The notes under the pieces were generated by a model that ran no database searches, was not told where the DNA came from, and saw nothing but the letters and a program-made list of their open reading frames with translations. DNA of 20,450 nucleotides, taken from the NCBI GenBank assembly GCA_013365365.1, contig JABVXU010000788.1, positions 1-20,450 on the forward strand. The letters are read 5' to 3'. The position numbers and the translations under genes are program-made. Below are positions 1 through 9,277 of the stretch, piece after piece; position 1 is the first letter of the stretch, and each line of letters starts with the position of its first letter. The DNA is from Cruorifilaria tuberocauda. Taxonomy: Eukaryota > Nematoda > Chromadorea > Rhabditida > Onchocercidae.

Positions 1-6
1 GAAAAC
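1..6 (-). CDS. Possible start of exon 6 (cut by window edge)
   Basis: On the minus strand, tttttaatttcag ends at position 7, a good nematode acceptor, leaving six bases (GTTTTC) of a possible next exon. If exon 5 ends at its stronger donor (TA|GTAAGA), the joined codon would be TAG, a stop. If it ends at the weaker upstream donor (TT|GTAGTA), the codon is TTG and the frame stays open. Either the weaker donor is used or this acceptor is not the real one. Confidence 0.4.
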
Positions 7-126
7 CTGAAATTAAAAAGTTATAAAAAAAATATTTAAATTTTTATTTTTCAAAAAAAAAAACGAAATCATTTTAAAATTTTTTTTAATAATAATGAAT
101 GAAAAATAATTTGCTAAATATCTTAC

Positions 127-231
127 TACAATTTAACCGTTTTTCTGTTACACTTTGAACCCAATATTTCATGCAATAAAAGAGTAGCTGAACCAATTTG
201 TGTTTTCTCTTTTCCCGGTCCTTTATCATAT
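127..231 (-). CDS. Exon 5: C2A domain, loop 3 and C-terminal strands
   Basis: The 105-nt exon carries one base of codon 156, 34 codons and two bases. It encodes Y-D-K-G-P-G-K-E-K-T-Q-I-G-S-A-T-L-L-L-H-, then E-I-L-G-S-K-C-N-R-K-T-V-K-L. This matches the end of a copine C2A, where Y-D starts loop 3 and 'x-I-G-x-x-x-x-x-L-x-E-I' follows. Copines usually read Y-D-x-D here. The second loop-3 Asp is a Gly (residue 160), so one expected calcium ligand is missing. The acceptor is agttttcag (ending 232). The stronger donor is GTAAGA at 126-121. An alternative donor, GTAGTA, begins two bases earlier at 128. Confidence 0.9.
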
Positions 232-500
232 CTGAAAACTTATCAGTTGTTTTTTTATCAAACCTAAAAATTTACTATTCGTTGCTTTTTTTTTTTTTGG
301 ATAATTGATTGATAAAGGAAACGAGATAGGAAAAGAGAAATTTTAAATTTGTAATTTTGTAAATTTTTTTTTTTTTTGAAAACGTTTAAGCAATAACTTA
401 TATTGTTTTCAGGAAAAAGTGAAGCATAAAAAAAGGAATTAAATATTTGTAAATTAATTATACTATTATCAACAGTATTTGAAATAGTTCATTTTCATAC
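232..500 (-). other. Intron 4 (269 bp)
   Basis: The intron runs from donor GTATGA to acceptor agttttcag. It is AT-rich with two long A-runs on the minus strand (T-runs near 286-298 and 364-377 on the plus strand). It contains no other feature. Confidence 0.85.
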
Positions 501-589
501 AATTCGAAAAGTATCCGTTGTTGTTCCTCGAAAAAATATGCAATACGTATTTTCGTTGCCCAGTCAGGATTTAAACAATTGTTTATTAC
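501..589 (-). CDS. Exon 4: C2A domain core
   Basis: The 89-nt exon carries 29 codons plus two bases. It begins with V-I-N-N-C-L-N-P-D-W, the copine consensus V-I-x-N-x-L-N-P-x-F/W that follows R-T-E at the end of exon 3. It continues with A-T-K-I-R-I-A-Y-F-F-E-E-Q-Q-R-I-L-F-E, matching the copine 'Y-x-F-E-x-x-Q-x-L-x-F' strand pair. The acceptor is acattcag (ending 590). The first coding bases are GTAATA, so the junction reads CAG|GTAATA and resembles a donor. The true donor is GTATGA at 500. Joining to exon 5 restores Leu (TT plus A) and F-E-L-Y-D. Confidence 0.93.
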
Positions 590-954
590 CTGAATGTATC
601 AGAATAATATTAAATTAAAGTTCAATCATGAAATAATTTACACTGATAACAGTTTCACATATATCAAATGCAATTTCAGCATTTTCGTTCCATTTAATTC
701 GTTAATTTTGGCAAATTAACTGATAAATGATTGTTAAAAAGATTTGATAAATTAAAATTAAATCATGAAATAAAGTGATTTACACTGATAATGTGCACTG
801 ATAACACTGATTTCACCTATGCCAAATGCAATTTCAGTATTTTCATTCGATTTCATTTACTAATTTTGATAAATTAACTGATAATATAATTACTAAACAG
901 ATTTTAAAAAGTTCAATCGCTATCAGTGAAATTTAAAAATTAAGGTATGCTTAC
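590..954 (-). other. Intron 3 (365 bp), filled by a tandem duplication
   Basis: The intron runs from donor GTAAGC to acceptor acattcag. Most of it is the two-copy repeat at 611-905, described separately, which carries five ACTGATAA octamers. Confidence 0.88.
611..905. repeat. Two-copy tandem duplication in intron 3
   Basis: Copy A (about 611-747) and copy B (about 748-905) share taaattaaa, caatttcagYattttcRtt and aaattaactgataa in the same order, with small insertions in B. B has an extra gcactgataacactg block. A third partial start (aaaagttcaatc) follows at about 907. Confidence 0.8.
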
Positions 955-1066
955 TTCTGTTCGTCCGATTTCCTTCCATGTTCTACATCTTACTAATCCG
1001 GCACTTGCTTCACTTACAATACAAAACGGATCGGTGTAGGAATCCGTATCAACATCTTTGATATCA
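955..1066 (-). CDS. Exon 3: C2A domain, calcium-binding loop 1
   Basis: The 112-nt exon carries one base of codon 89 plus 37 codons and ends in phase 0. It encodes D-I-K-D-V-D-T-D-S-Y-T-D-P-F-C-I-V, the Ca2+-binding loop 1 of a C2 domain, with the family-typical S/T-D-P-F motif at residues 100-103. It then encodes a variable loop and W-K-E-I-G-R-T-E (119-126). That last element is a copine C2A hallmark; human copines have related W-x-E-x-x-R-T-E sequences. The acceptor is aatcatttag and the donor is GTAAGC (954-949). Asp95, Asp97 and Asp101 are the visible acidic candidates for calcium coordination. Neighbouring introns are short (163 and 365 bp). Confidence 0.93.
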
Positions 1067-1229
1067 CTAAATGATTACTTTATTTATGTTTGAAAATTTT
1101 GAAATTTCCAAATAAATTTGTAAATTTCTATTTTACTTTACTTTGAATTTCAGAACCAAAGTCATTTTCCGCCTAAAACTTTACGGTATCGATAATTCCG
1201 GAGTTATTAAAATAATAAAATGAGCAAAC
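1067..1229 (-). other. Intron 2 (163 bp) with weak GTTTGC donor
   Basis: The intron is defined by the uninterrupted C2 sequence across the exon 2/exon 3 junction, where CG plus T gives Arg. The donor GTTTGC departs from the GTAAG/GTATG pattern of the other introns here. The acceptor is aatcatttag. Confidence 0.8.
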
Positions 1230-1313
1230 CGTGCAGAGATCGTCAGTACAACATCGGAATACGGTCTTTCCGGATCCTCAACTTCCATTATACGGCCACT
1301 TTGTTGCCTTTCG
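1230..1313 (-). CDS. Exon 2: linker and first strand of C2A domain
   Basis: The 84-nt exon carries one base of codon 61, 27 whole codons and two bases of codon 89. It encodes SERQQSGR, then the acidic MEVEDPERPYSD, then VVLTISA, the first beta strand of a C2 domain. The acceptor is tttttcttcaag at 1314. It is weaker than TTTTCAG, but it falls exactly where coding-like composition starts. Its phase fits exon 1: AG plus C gives Ser. The donor GTTTGC (1229-1224) is non-canonical beyond GT. It is accepted because joining to exon 3 gives an uninterrupted C2 strand and loop, T-I-S-A-R-D-I-K-D-V-D. An alternative is that translation starts at ATG 1342, directly after a TGA, or at the internal ATG 1288. 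Confidence 0.8.
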
Positions 1314-2253
1314 CTTGAAGAAAAATCATTATTTATATTCATTCAGTTATCAGTTTAATTTATTTTTCTTTTTAATATTATTACGAAGTTTTGTGATTAA
1401 TAAGTATTTAGTGTAAAGATTTTCTTTTGGCTTATATTTTAATTAGTTTTAATTTAATTAAACAAAGGGTTAGCTGTAATTGATAATCTCTGTTTAGCAA
1501 GTATCGTGCTTCAAATATTTTATTAGCTATTAATTTGGCGAAAGAACTTTTACATTGTTTAAATTTCTAAATTTCTTTGATTAGAGTTAAATATAATACT
1601 TATTAAATGATCGTATCATACTATTATTTACAAAATCAATAAATTGAATTAATTAAAATTGATTTGAAAAAATTTTATGATTTAATGAAATGAAAAATAC
1701 AAAACAAAAATTATTTAGATTAAATTTATTGCTTAAATTTATTATTTATATTAAATACAACATGCTTTTTTTTTTTTGAATAATATAAATCAACTCTCAA
1801 GTTTTCATTTTCATTCTTTTTTAAATTAATTAATTTATGCTTGACAACAATATAAAGTTTAGTAGTAACATATCATATTTTCACATGCATTTGAAGAAAA
1901 CTTCAGCTAACTTCTCCTACTTTTAGCTTAATTAAGGCCCACATTATAGATGTGACCAAAGAGATAAATAGTTTTCGGAACATAAACACATAATTTTCAA
2001 CTTCACTAAAAGCATGCATCACTTAAAGTTTCTTTAATTAGTTAAGTGCTTTTTCCTATTTGGAAAATTAACGAGAGGAATTTCAAATTAAAAATAACAA
2101 TTCTTTATTGATTTAAAGTTTGGGATAAAATTGGATGAGACAAGGATCATATACAAAGAGCAATAATATTTTTCCAGTTAATACTGGTAAATTTTAATAT
2201 TTTTTAACAAATGACAAAATTTTTTAGCCAGATTAAACTCGAGATGATCATTT

Positions 2254-2255
2254 CC

Positions 2256-2305
<50 letters not shown>
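2254..2305. repeat. (CT)n microsatellite
   Basis: About 52 bases of near-uninterrupted CT dinucleotides with two TTT interruptions. Confidence 0.97.
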
Positions 2306-2728
2306 AATTCCCTTTGAAGGAAATTTAAGTAAATCTATAAAATTTATTTTTTTAATTATCATCCGTTCAATTTGATAAACTTACTTAAGATAATTTATCA
2401 TAAAATTAATGAAAAAGAAAATGATCAATAATTTCAGCGTTAAAATTAAAGATAAATAACAAAGCATTATGTGATATTTATTCATAACAAGAAGAAAAAT
2501 AAAACAAATTTTGAAAATATGCATTATCATATTGCATTTGATTAATCATTCCATTATCACCTCAACTAAGTAAGCTTATTTTCACTAGGTGAAGTGATGA
2601 TGTCTTTCAATTAATAACATGTCATTATTGGATTCTTCAATTCATAATAACATAATATCACGTGTATCACATAATCATACAAAGTATTATTTGTTATTTC
2701 AATTAATCTATGTAATACTAAATTCTTA

Positions 2729-2749
2729 TTTATATATATATATATATAT
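2729..2749. repeat. (TA)n microsatellite
   Basis: About ten TA dinucleotides followed by a T-run and an A-run. Confidence 0.95.
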
Positions 2750-3099
2750 TTTTTTTAAAAAAAATCCCAATAAAAAATATTTATTATAAATAATATTTTA
2801 AATCATTTATTAAATAATATCCGATAAATATTATAATTGATTGAGCAAATATTAATTATGTAAATTAATCAAATTATTAAATGATCAATTAATTGTTTAT
2901 CACTATTTTTTTGTTTTTAAAAACAATAACTGATTAGTGGAAATTTTCGACAGTAAAGAGAAATGAAAGAAAAAAAAAACGAAAAAAGGAAAAACATTAG
3001 CTGAAGTATGGACCCGATCACAGAAAATAGAAGACATTTTGACTGTTAACAAACAATTAGATTGCTGAATTTTTACGACTTAAAAGTGCAACATTTCAA

Positions 3100-3120
3100 A
3101 TAATAATAATTAATAATGAC

Positions 3121-3180
<60 letters not shown>

Positions 3181-3213
3181 GATAGTAATAATAATAATAA
3201 TAGTAATAATTGT
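3100..3213. repeat. (AAT)n microsatellite
   Basis: Long AAT trinucleotide array with a few GAC, ACG and AGT interruptions. The poly-leucine-like frame seen on the minus strand is only a translation of this array. Confidence 0.97.
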
Positions 3214-3749
3214 AATATTGAATTAAAAGATATTGAATATATATATTGCTTCATTACTGACTTACGTGAAAATACCATGACTGGAAACATTTCTTCCTAT
3301 ATATAATTAATAATATATTTTAACAAGTAATTGATAACAATATATCAGTAATCTATTATCATATATTTTAGGGGAAAAAACGAAAGATTACTTGCAATAA
3401 ATGTTCCAATCCATTTTCCTAAAATTTTTGAATTCAAATACTCGGATATCTCTTCTACTATCATCGAAAACGAAAAAGCAAAAAAAAGGAAACAGGATGG
3501 AAAAGTACTCTCGAACAACTTTCTCTCATCCCACATTCATTCTTTTTATCATTTTTGTTAAAAAAAAAAAGGACGAAAAAGAAAATGAAAATGAAAAGAG
3601 AAAAGAAATGAAAAAAGTAAAAATTCCATTCTTATAAACAAAGGAAGAAAACAAAATAATTAATTAAATCCTAAAAAATATTGTTAAACATTTTTTTGAA
3701 ATTTTCATTTTATTTATTACTAAATGAATTTATATCTAATAATAATTTT

Positions 3750-3910
3750 ACTGATCTTGTGATAATGTATGACGATTTTTCCTTGACAAATAAATTCCTT
3801 GATGAATAAAATACGAATGATAATAATTTCGATCTTTCTTGACAAATTAAAATCTGAATGATAATTATCACAAATTTTCTTGACAAATAAAATCAGAATA
3901 GTAATTACGA
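3750..3910. repeat. Degenerate tandem repeat with cttgacaaat core
   Basis: cttgacaaat/a recurs at about 3782, 3838 and 3879, each followed by aaaat..gaat(g)ataat. Spacing is 56 and 41 bases, so the array is decayed or irregular. Confidence 0.6.
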
Positions 3911-4152
3911 GAAAATTATGTCGAATTATGAAAATCAAAAAAAAAAAGCGAAAATAAATGAAAGAAAGAAAACAAGAAGAAAAAAAAAGAAGTGGAATTA
4001 AGACAGAGAAAAAAAAAGGAGTATACTATAAAATAAAATAGTTTCATCAAACTCACTTTGCGATGATAATTTCATCCAAAGTTTGTGGATCCATAATCGA
4101 TGGTGTCATTAAAGTATAAATTATGAACTGCTACTAGCAATAAATATTTCAC

Positions 4153-4233
4153 CATCCGACAACCATTAAAAGCTTGCTTCTAAGAAATAGATTAGAAAAA
4201 TAGGGCGTTGCTAAGAGCGCTAACTGTTTAGAC
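4153..4233 (-). CDS. Candidate 81-nt cassette exon inside intron 1
   Basis: The acceptor aaattccag (AG ending 4234) is followed by 81 nt with no stop in phase 2. The segment ends in GGATG|GTGAAA (donor from 4152). Both boundaries are phase 2, so it could be inserted between exons 1 and 2 without disturbing frame, adding 27 residues. The insert encodes S-K-Q-L-A-L-L-A-T-P-Y-F-S-N-L-F-L-R-S-K and then L-L-M-V-V-G, a hydrophobic stretch. GC content is clearly above the intron background. I recognise no homology, and the segment may be a chance match. Confidence 0.25.
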
Positions 4234-4536
4234 CTGGAATTTATATATTCATATCTAGATAAATATAAATATAAATATCTCCATGTACATATTAATATAA
4301 ATAAATAAACAATTAAACTAAAATAAATAAACATGAGTAACTAGATATATAACATTGATATAAATAAATATCTATTAACTTCTATATTACAAATTTCAAA
4401 AATTAGTATAATTTTTTTTAAGCTAGTAATAAATATTTAGTTAAAGTAATTTCGATAGTTTGATTAAATCAAAAAAATCAATCAAGTTATCAATGATTGA
4501 ATCGATATGTTTTTCAAAGATCTCTATAATTGAAAA

Positions 4537-4622
4537 ACAACTGTTTATTACCTACCTATATATAGCAGAATAATATTAAATTAAAATTAAATCATGAAAT
4601 AAACTGATTTACACTGATAATG
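4537..4622. repeat. Dispersed copy of the intron 3/exon 4 boundary
   Basis: This segment matches 573-650 in direct orientation: aacaRYtgtttattacct, then agaataatattaaattaaa, then acactgataa. The middle part is even closer to copy B at 748-792, with one visible mismatch over about 45 bases. It contains the first 17 or so bases of exon 4 and its splice acceptor region, which has diverged. Confidence 0.7.
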
Positions 4623-4776
4623 TTTTTTTGTGTGCTAAGTCTTAAATCTAAGGTTAATCGCCGAGCGCTAAAAAAAAAAACTTTAGCTAGTTTTTTAAAA
4701 TTGATTGTCTAATTCGTTAGGTGTAATAAGATAATAGCAGTAAGTAAATGAAGGAAATTATCATATAAATATCAAA

Positions 4777-4833
4777 ATATCAAAATCTGTTAAAAATATC
4801 AAAATCTGTTAGAAATATCAAAATTTGTTAAAT
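4777..4833. repeat. Three tandem 19-bp units
   Basis: atatcaaaatctgttaaaa, then two close variants (C to T and A to G changes), at exact 19-base spacing from 4777, 4796 and 4815. Confidence 0.85.
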
Positions 4834-5057
4834 TAATCGAATACAACCCGAAACAACTATTAATTTTGCTGATGTAGAAAAGCTCAGGGATGTTAGCTAT
4901 TTAATCAATCCTTTCGATCATCATCATCTTCTTGTTGATTTAAATATTCCGTTGAGTGTCGAACAATTTACTACCTAATCACTCTTACACAGCAAATAGA
5001 ATTTTAGCATCATTGAAATGAACGAAATGATATGGCATTTTGAAAATTTGAACTTAC

Positions 5058-5093
5058 AATTTGCATCCACATAAAAATATTTGCTAGCTTACC
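5058..5093 (-). promoter_or_regulatory. Candidate recursive splice site with downstream donor
   Basis: On the minus strand gcgtatttcag (AG ending 5093) is followed at once by GTAAGCTAGC, giving TTTCAG|GTAAGC. The preceding 40 bases contain a T-rich tract. Splicing exon 1 to this acceptor would recreate the exon 1 donor GTAAGC. A second perfect donor, GTAAGT, begins at 5057, defining a 35-nt optional exon as in vertebrate recursive-splicing exons. If retained, that exon would give AGG TAA, an immediate stop. The motif is visible; the mechanism is inferred. Confidence 0.35.
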
Positions 5094-5254
5094 TGAAATA
5101 CGCATATTAATTTAAAAAAAAATATCACCAAAATAAAGCATTCACTGAGAAATTATTCCATCTTACAAATATCAAAATGGGATATAGTTTAATTTTGCAG
5201 TGAAAAAAATCAAATTTTCCTTTTCTTCATATTAAGCTAACAACTGAAAGCAAT

Positions 5255-5303
5255 TGAATTACCTGTTTGCTATAAAGGAATCTTATAGTAAACAGGTAAT
5301 TCA
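5255..5303. repeat. Hairpin, 21-bp arms, 7-nt loop
   Basis: The arms 5255-5275 and 5283-5303 are reverse complements, apart from one G opposite T (a wobble pair in plus-strand RNA). The core is gaattacctgtttgctataa. It lies about 160 bases from the candidate recursive splice site. Confidence 0.8.
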
Positions 5304-6508
5304 TTAATCTTATAGCAAAAATTATTCCTATAATTCTCTCTTTCGAAAAAATAAAATATAAAATTGAAATTTAAGAATTTCATATGTTTCATTTAGCCTA
5401 AATTAGACATGAAATAAAGTTTTTTTTTTTCTTTTTTTCACTTTAACAAAAGAAAAATTGGAATAATTTTTTGAACAATTTTGCATTAAATAACTAAGAA
5501 TAAAACGAAATTGTACTAATTTAAAATTGAATAACTGAAATATAATATTTACAGTTATATTGAAGCTCATAAATGTCAAATAAAATGCACTTCTGGGAAA
5601 TCATTTCTAAATAACTTGGCTTTACATAAACTGATGCGTTTTTTTTTCCTCCTTTTTTCTCTGCTTCATTTCTTTTTGATAAGTACTATAACATTATTGG
5701 AAAATTGCTTATATGTTCTTTAATGTAAATTTTAAACTACTTCCGGTATTCTTTTATATTTAAATTAAACCAATTTCGTTTAGGATACCAAATAAAACCA
5801 TCTATTATATGAATATTTGAAATTTTTGTGATTTAAATTTCTAGAAATGTAATTAATTTAAAGTTTACAAGTTTGTGATCAAAATACAATCTATATCAGA
5901 TCATTATTGATTTATAGATTTTTCAATCTTTTTTTGTTCATTTTTTTTTTTGAATTTCATATTTTACTAAAGTTACTAGCGAAATAATTTTTTTTCCCTA
6001 AATTTTCAAATTCCTACTGGAATATCGGATTTTTGAAGCAAAAAAAAAGCAAGTAACAAAAAATCGTAACTTAAAAAAAAACGAAAAAAAAATACAAAAG
6101 TAAAAATGATGAAAAGAACACAAATGATACGAAAATTTTGTTATTGCGAGACAAACGGAAAGCGGAAAAATGGAAAAAGCAAGATTAAAAAATGAAAAAT
6201 TTTTTATTTTCCATAATTTTCTTGTTGCTTTTCATACGAAAAACTAATCCAATCGTTTTGCATTCAAGATTTCCCGACTTTTATTATTTTTCTAAAATTT
6301 AATCAGAAAATGAGGTTAGCAACGAAATGAAAATATAACACGCGATTTCAGGCAAATTTTCGTTTACTTCACTAACTTAAATATTAATCATGATTTTGTC
6401 AACAAATTCTTTTCCCTGTTAACTTCGTTTCATTAATTTAACTAAATCGCTTATTTCTGCTCGTATCAAAAAATAGCAATTACTATTTTAATTGATCATT
6501 TAATGATC

Positions 6509-6532
6509 TGTTCGATCAAAAATGATCGAACA
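6509..6532. repeat. Perfect hairpin, 10-bp stem, AAAA loop
   Basis: tgttcgatca, aaaa, tgatcgaaca. It is perfectly self-complementary and carries two GATC sites in the stem. No function is evident. Confidence 0.8.
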
Positions 6533-6812
6533 TTTCAAATTTAATGAATAAAACATAGAAATTTGATGAATAGCAAGAAATTCATTTCTTAATAATATTA
6601 TGCGATAAGAAAAATCGAAAAAGTTTTCAATTTCAAATTTTCAATTTTAGGATGAAAAATTTTCAATGCTATGAAAGAATTCAAAAAATTTCTTTACATT
6701 TTTATTAAGCAACCAAAATCGATTATTTCCTCAATAATATCACATATAATCTTATCTCTTATTACAAGCCATTTTGTACATTCATAAACACAAAATTAGT
6801 TTTTTTTTTTTT

Positions 6813-6840
6813 AAGAAAGAGAGAGAGAGAAGGAGAGTGA
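6813..6840. repeat. (GA)-rich tract
   Basis: Short GA-repeat run following a 12-base T-run. Confidence 0.85.
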
Positions 6841-7231
6841 AAAGAAAAAAAGGAAAAGTTGGAAAAAAAAAAGAAATATTAAAATAAAAATTTTGAAACG
6901 ATTCTTTTGCAGCTGTTTGATATCAAAATTAACAGCTCATTTTTTTTTTTTTGAATTATCATTCTCTCAAGTAAATGCTACTATTAAATAATTTTTGCAA
7001 TTAGCAATTGACAAGCTAATCATCAGAAATATTTGCACTACAACGAATATTAAACTTTCATTAGCATTTCGTGAAATATTTAAAATTTGCAACTATTATA
7101 TTTATTATCATCATTATCACATCACTATGCAAGTAAACAACATGTTTACATATTTGAACACATTCATTTTTTTTTTCGTTTGTTTTTTATTGAAATTAAA
7201 AAACCAAAAAAAAAAAAAACTAATGAAATTG

Positions 7232-7446
7232 TTTTTTTTTTCTTATCATTCCTAAAAAAAAATTTCTAAATTAATTATTTTCTTACCATTCCAAAAAATA
7301 TTTTCTTATGATTCCTAAAAAAAAATTTTTCTAAATTAATTATTTCTTATCATTCCAAAGAACTTTTAAATTAATTTTTTTTTCTTTATCATTTCAAAAA
7401 ATTTCTAAATTAATTACTTTCTTATCAATCCAAAAAAAAATTTTTC
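7232..7446. repeat. Degenerate tandem array, about six 22-48-bp units
   Basis: tcttatcattcc, an A-run, then tttctaaattaatta recurs from about 7241, 7281, 7304, 7345, 7383 and 7430, with unit length varying through A/T-run expansion. Confidence 0.75.
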
Positions 7447-8183
7447 GATCTATTTCATTTCTTTCTTTCTTTCTTTTTTTTTTCCACTGCAAATGTGAAG
7501 TTTTAAATTAATAATTCAAATTCTTCACTTTTCTATTTTCTTGTTTCCTATTGATTGGTCACTACTTATGATAATGAGAATTCAGTTATTTTCTTCATAA
7601 ACTTCCAATTGCTATGTTCAAAGCTTTTTTCACGGGGTTTTTTTTTCCCATACATTCATGCTTATGAAATTCCCAGATTTCGAATTCATTATTTTTATCA
7701 GCTAGAATTTTTTTTTTCTCCTCTTGCCAATTTATACTTATCACTTTTATGGTATATTATTATTGTCCAGAAGGAAAATTCTTGCTTTATTATCAGATTA
7801 TGAATATACGCTATTCAGGCTAATAACATGCTAGCTATAATTAATGATAAATTAAATTATCGAGAAATACTCCTTCCTTGTTTCTTTTCAGTATTTACCA
7901 CTTTTGTTTATATTTTCTGAAACTTTAAATTCTAACAAAATAATCTCATTTGATAATTTCATTTTCAATATAACAGTTTATTGATTATATAAGTTAAAAT
8001 TTCAGATTTATATTATCACTAGCAATTTCTTCAATTTATTTTTCGTCTCTTTGATTAAACTTTTTGTTGAACAATCTCAAATAGGCTATCTAATTTCCTT
8101 CTGCTGAACTCTTAGTTCTAATAATTTGATCGATCATATATTTCTTATTATGAATTTAAACTTAAATTAGTCCATTCACTTAC

Positions 8184-8228
8184 TTGACAAATATCTGCTT
8201 TACTAGTAAATTGCCTAGCTGCCATCAT
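8184..8228 (-). other. Candidate alternative first exon (15 codons)
   Basis: ATG ATG at 8228-8223 opens a frame MMAARQFTSKADICQ that runs into CAA|GTAAGT, an ideal donor with the intron starting at 8183. An in-frame TAG lies a few codons upstream. The exon would end in phase 0, which does not match the phase-2 acceptor of exon 2. It could serve only as a leader upstream of the internal ATG at 1288, or it is chance. GC content is locally raised. Confidence 0.15.
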
Positions 8229-9277
8229 CAGGCTATCTACGCTCTACTCAATACCGTTAGCTATCGAATTATTAGCAAAGTTTCAAAGCTCTCTTCATGT
8301 ACATTAATCAGACATGAAGGTAATTTAAAAAATCTTTGAAAGCTGATGTCATCTTTTTTCAATTCAATTCAATTAATGGATTAGCTAATTTTCTTAATTG
8401 GTCAGTTTGTTTCGATGAAGAATTAATTGTATATTGAAAAGTATTAGATTTTCAAACGTGTAAATATTTGCTATTACCAAAGTATTTCAAAAAAAAGTTA
8501 AAAAAGAAAGAGGAAGCAGTTTCAAAGCACTTTTTTAAATTCAAATGATTAATACTTTAAAGTGAATTCGTCATCAAAGCAAGGAAAAGCCATAAAAGTA
8601 GTGAAATTTTTTAAAAAGTTCAATAACAAAATGTACTTAAAAAATTTTTGTATGAAAAAATAGTGTTAAGTACCTAATTTAATGTAATAAATAAGCATTT
8701 AAACAAAAAAGAAAAAGATGTTAGAATCAAACGAAATAAAACTTATCAAATAAGAATAGTTGAAATAAAAGTAAAAAAGTTTACATTTTACCTTGTAAAA
8801 ACTGTTTAATTTTAAAATATAAGAATAAGAAGCATTACTTAATGATTAATTTAAAATTAAGCTTAAATTTAGATAGCAAAAAATACATCCTATTAAAATA
8901 AATCCTATTCGTGATAGCAGACAGAGCTATTTAATCCTATCATATTCAAATAAGATTTTTTTTTTAAAGCACTAATCCGGACAAATTATCAGCAGATTAT
9001 CAGTAACAATCAAAAAAAACGAAAGAAATTAACCTAACCTAATATACTTTCCGAATATTAGTAATGATGATAACAACAACAATGATAATGATATATAAAC
9101 AGTAATGATAGAAAAAGTGCGTGAAAATAAAAAAGCACGATGATAAATTGCAACAATTTACTAGTTTATTTAATCAAATGATATTTCTATATATTAATTC
9201 TTCATTTATCACTTTGATAAAACATTATTATCACATTAACTCTTATCACATTAACTATATTCTCTGATAAATTAGCG

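Larger units (their letters stand above)
1343..4152. other. Intron 1, distal part: simple repeats only
   Basis: Apart from the CT, TA and AAT microsatellites and the cttgacaaat repeat, this stretch is featureless AT-rich sequence. No exon-like segment with paired splice sites was seen on either strand. Confidence 0.5.
5304..8183. other. Intron 1, middle part: no gene seen
   Basis: AT-rich sequence with A/T runs, the 6509 hairpin, a GA tract and the 7232-7446 array. Long open frames near 7000-7800 on the plus strand are low-complexity Phe/Tyr/Ser-rich translations of T-rich DNA. Confidence 0.5.

Noticed and set aside
1288..1342. ATG 1342 as the gene start
   Set aside because: It follows a TGA directly and gives an AT-driven M-N-I-N-N-D-F stretch before coding character begins. 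No trans-splice acceptor lies upstream. Kept only as an alternative.
1231..1416. Plus-strand open frame over exon 2
   Set aside because: Antisense shadow of the copine exon, which matches a known family on the other strand.
3096..3290. Minus-strand open frame, leucine-rich
   Set aside because: It is a translation of the AAT microsatellite.
4190..4680. GC-richer patches near 4205-4225 and 4660-4670 considered as tRNA fragments
   Set aside because: No A/B box pair, anticodon arm or acceptor stem could be folded.
5000..5033. Minus-strand ATG frame MPYHFVHFNDAK ending at a GTAAGA donor in phase 2 (from about 5034 to 4985)
   Set aside because: Only 16 codons and no promoter, acceptor or conservation evidence; the phase match is a one-in-three event.
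6995..7803. Three plus-strand open frames rich in Phe, Tyr and Ser
   Set aside because: Low-complexity translations of T-rich DNA and of a tandem array, with no splice or homology support.
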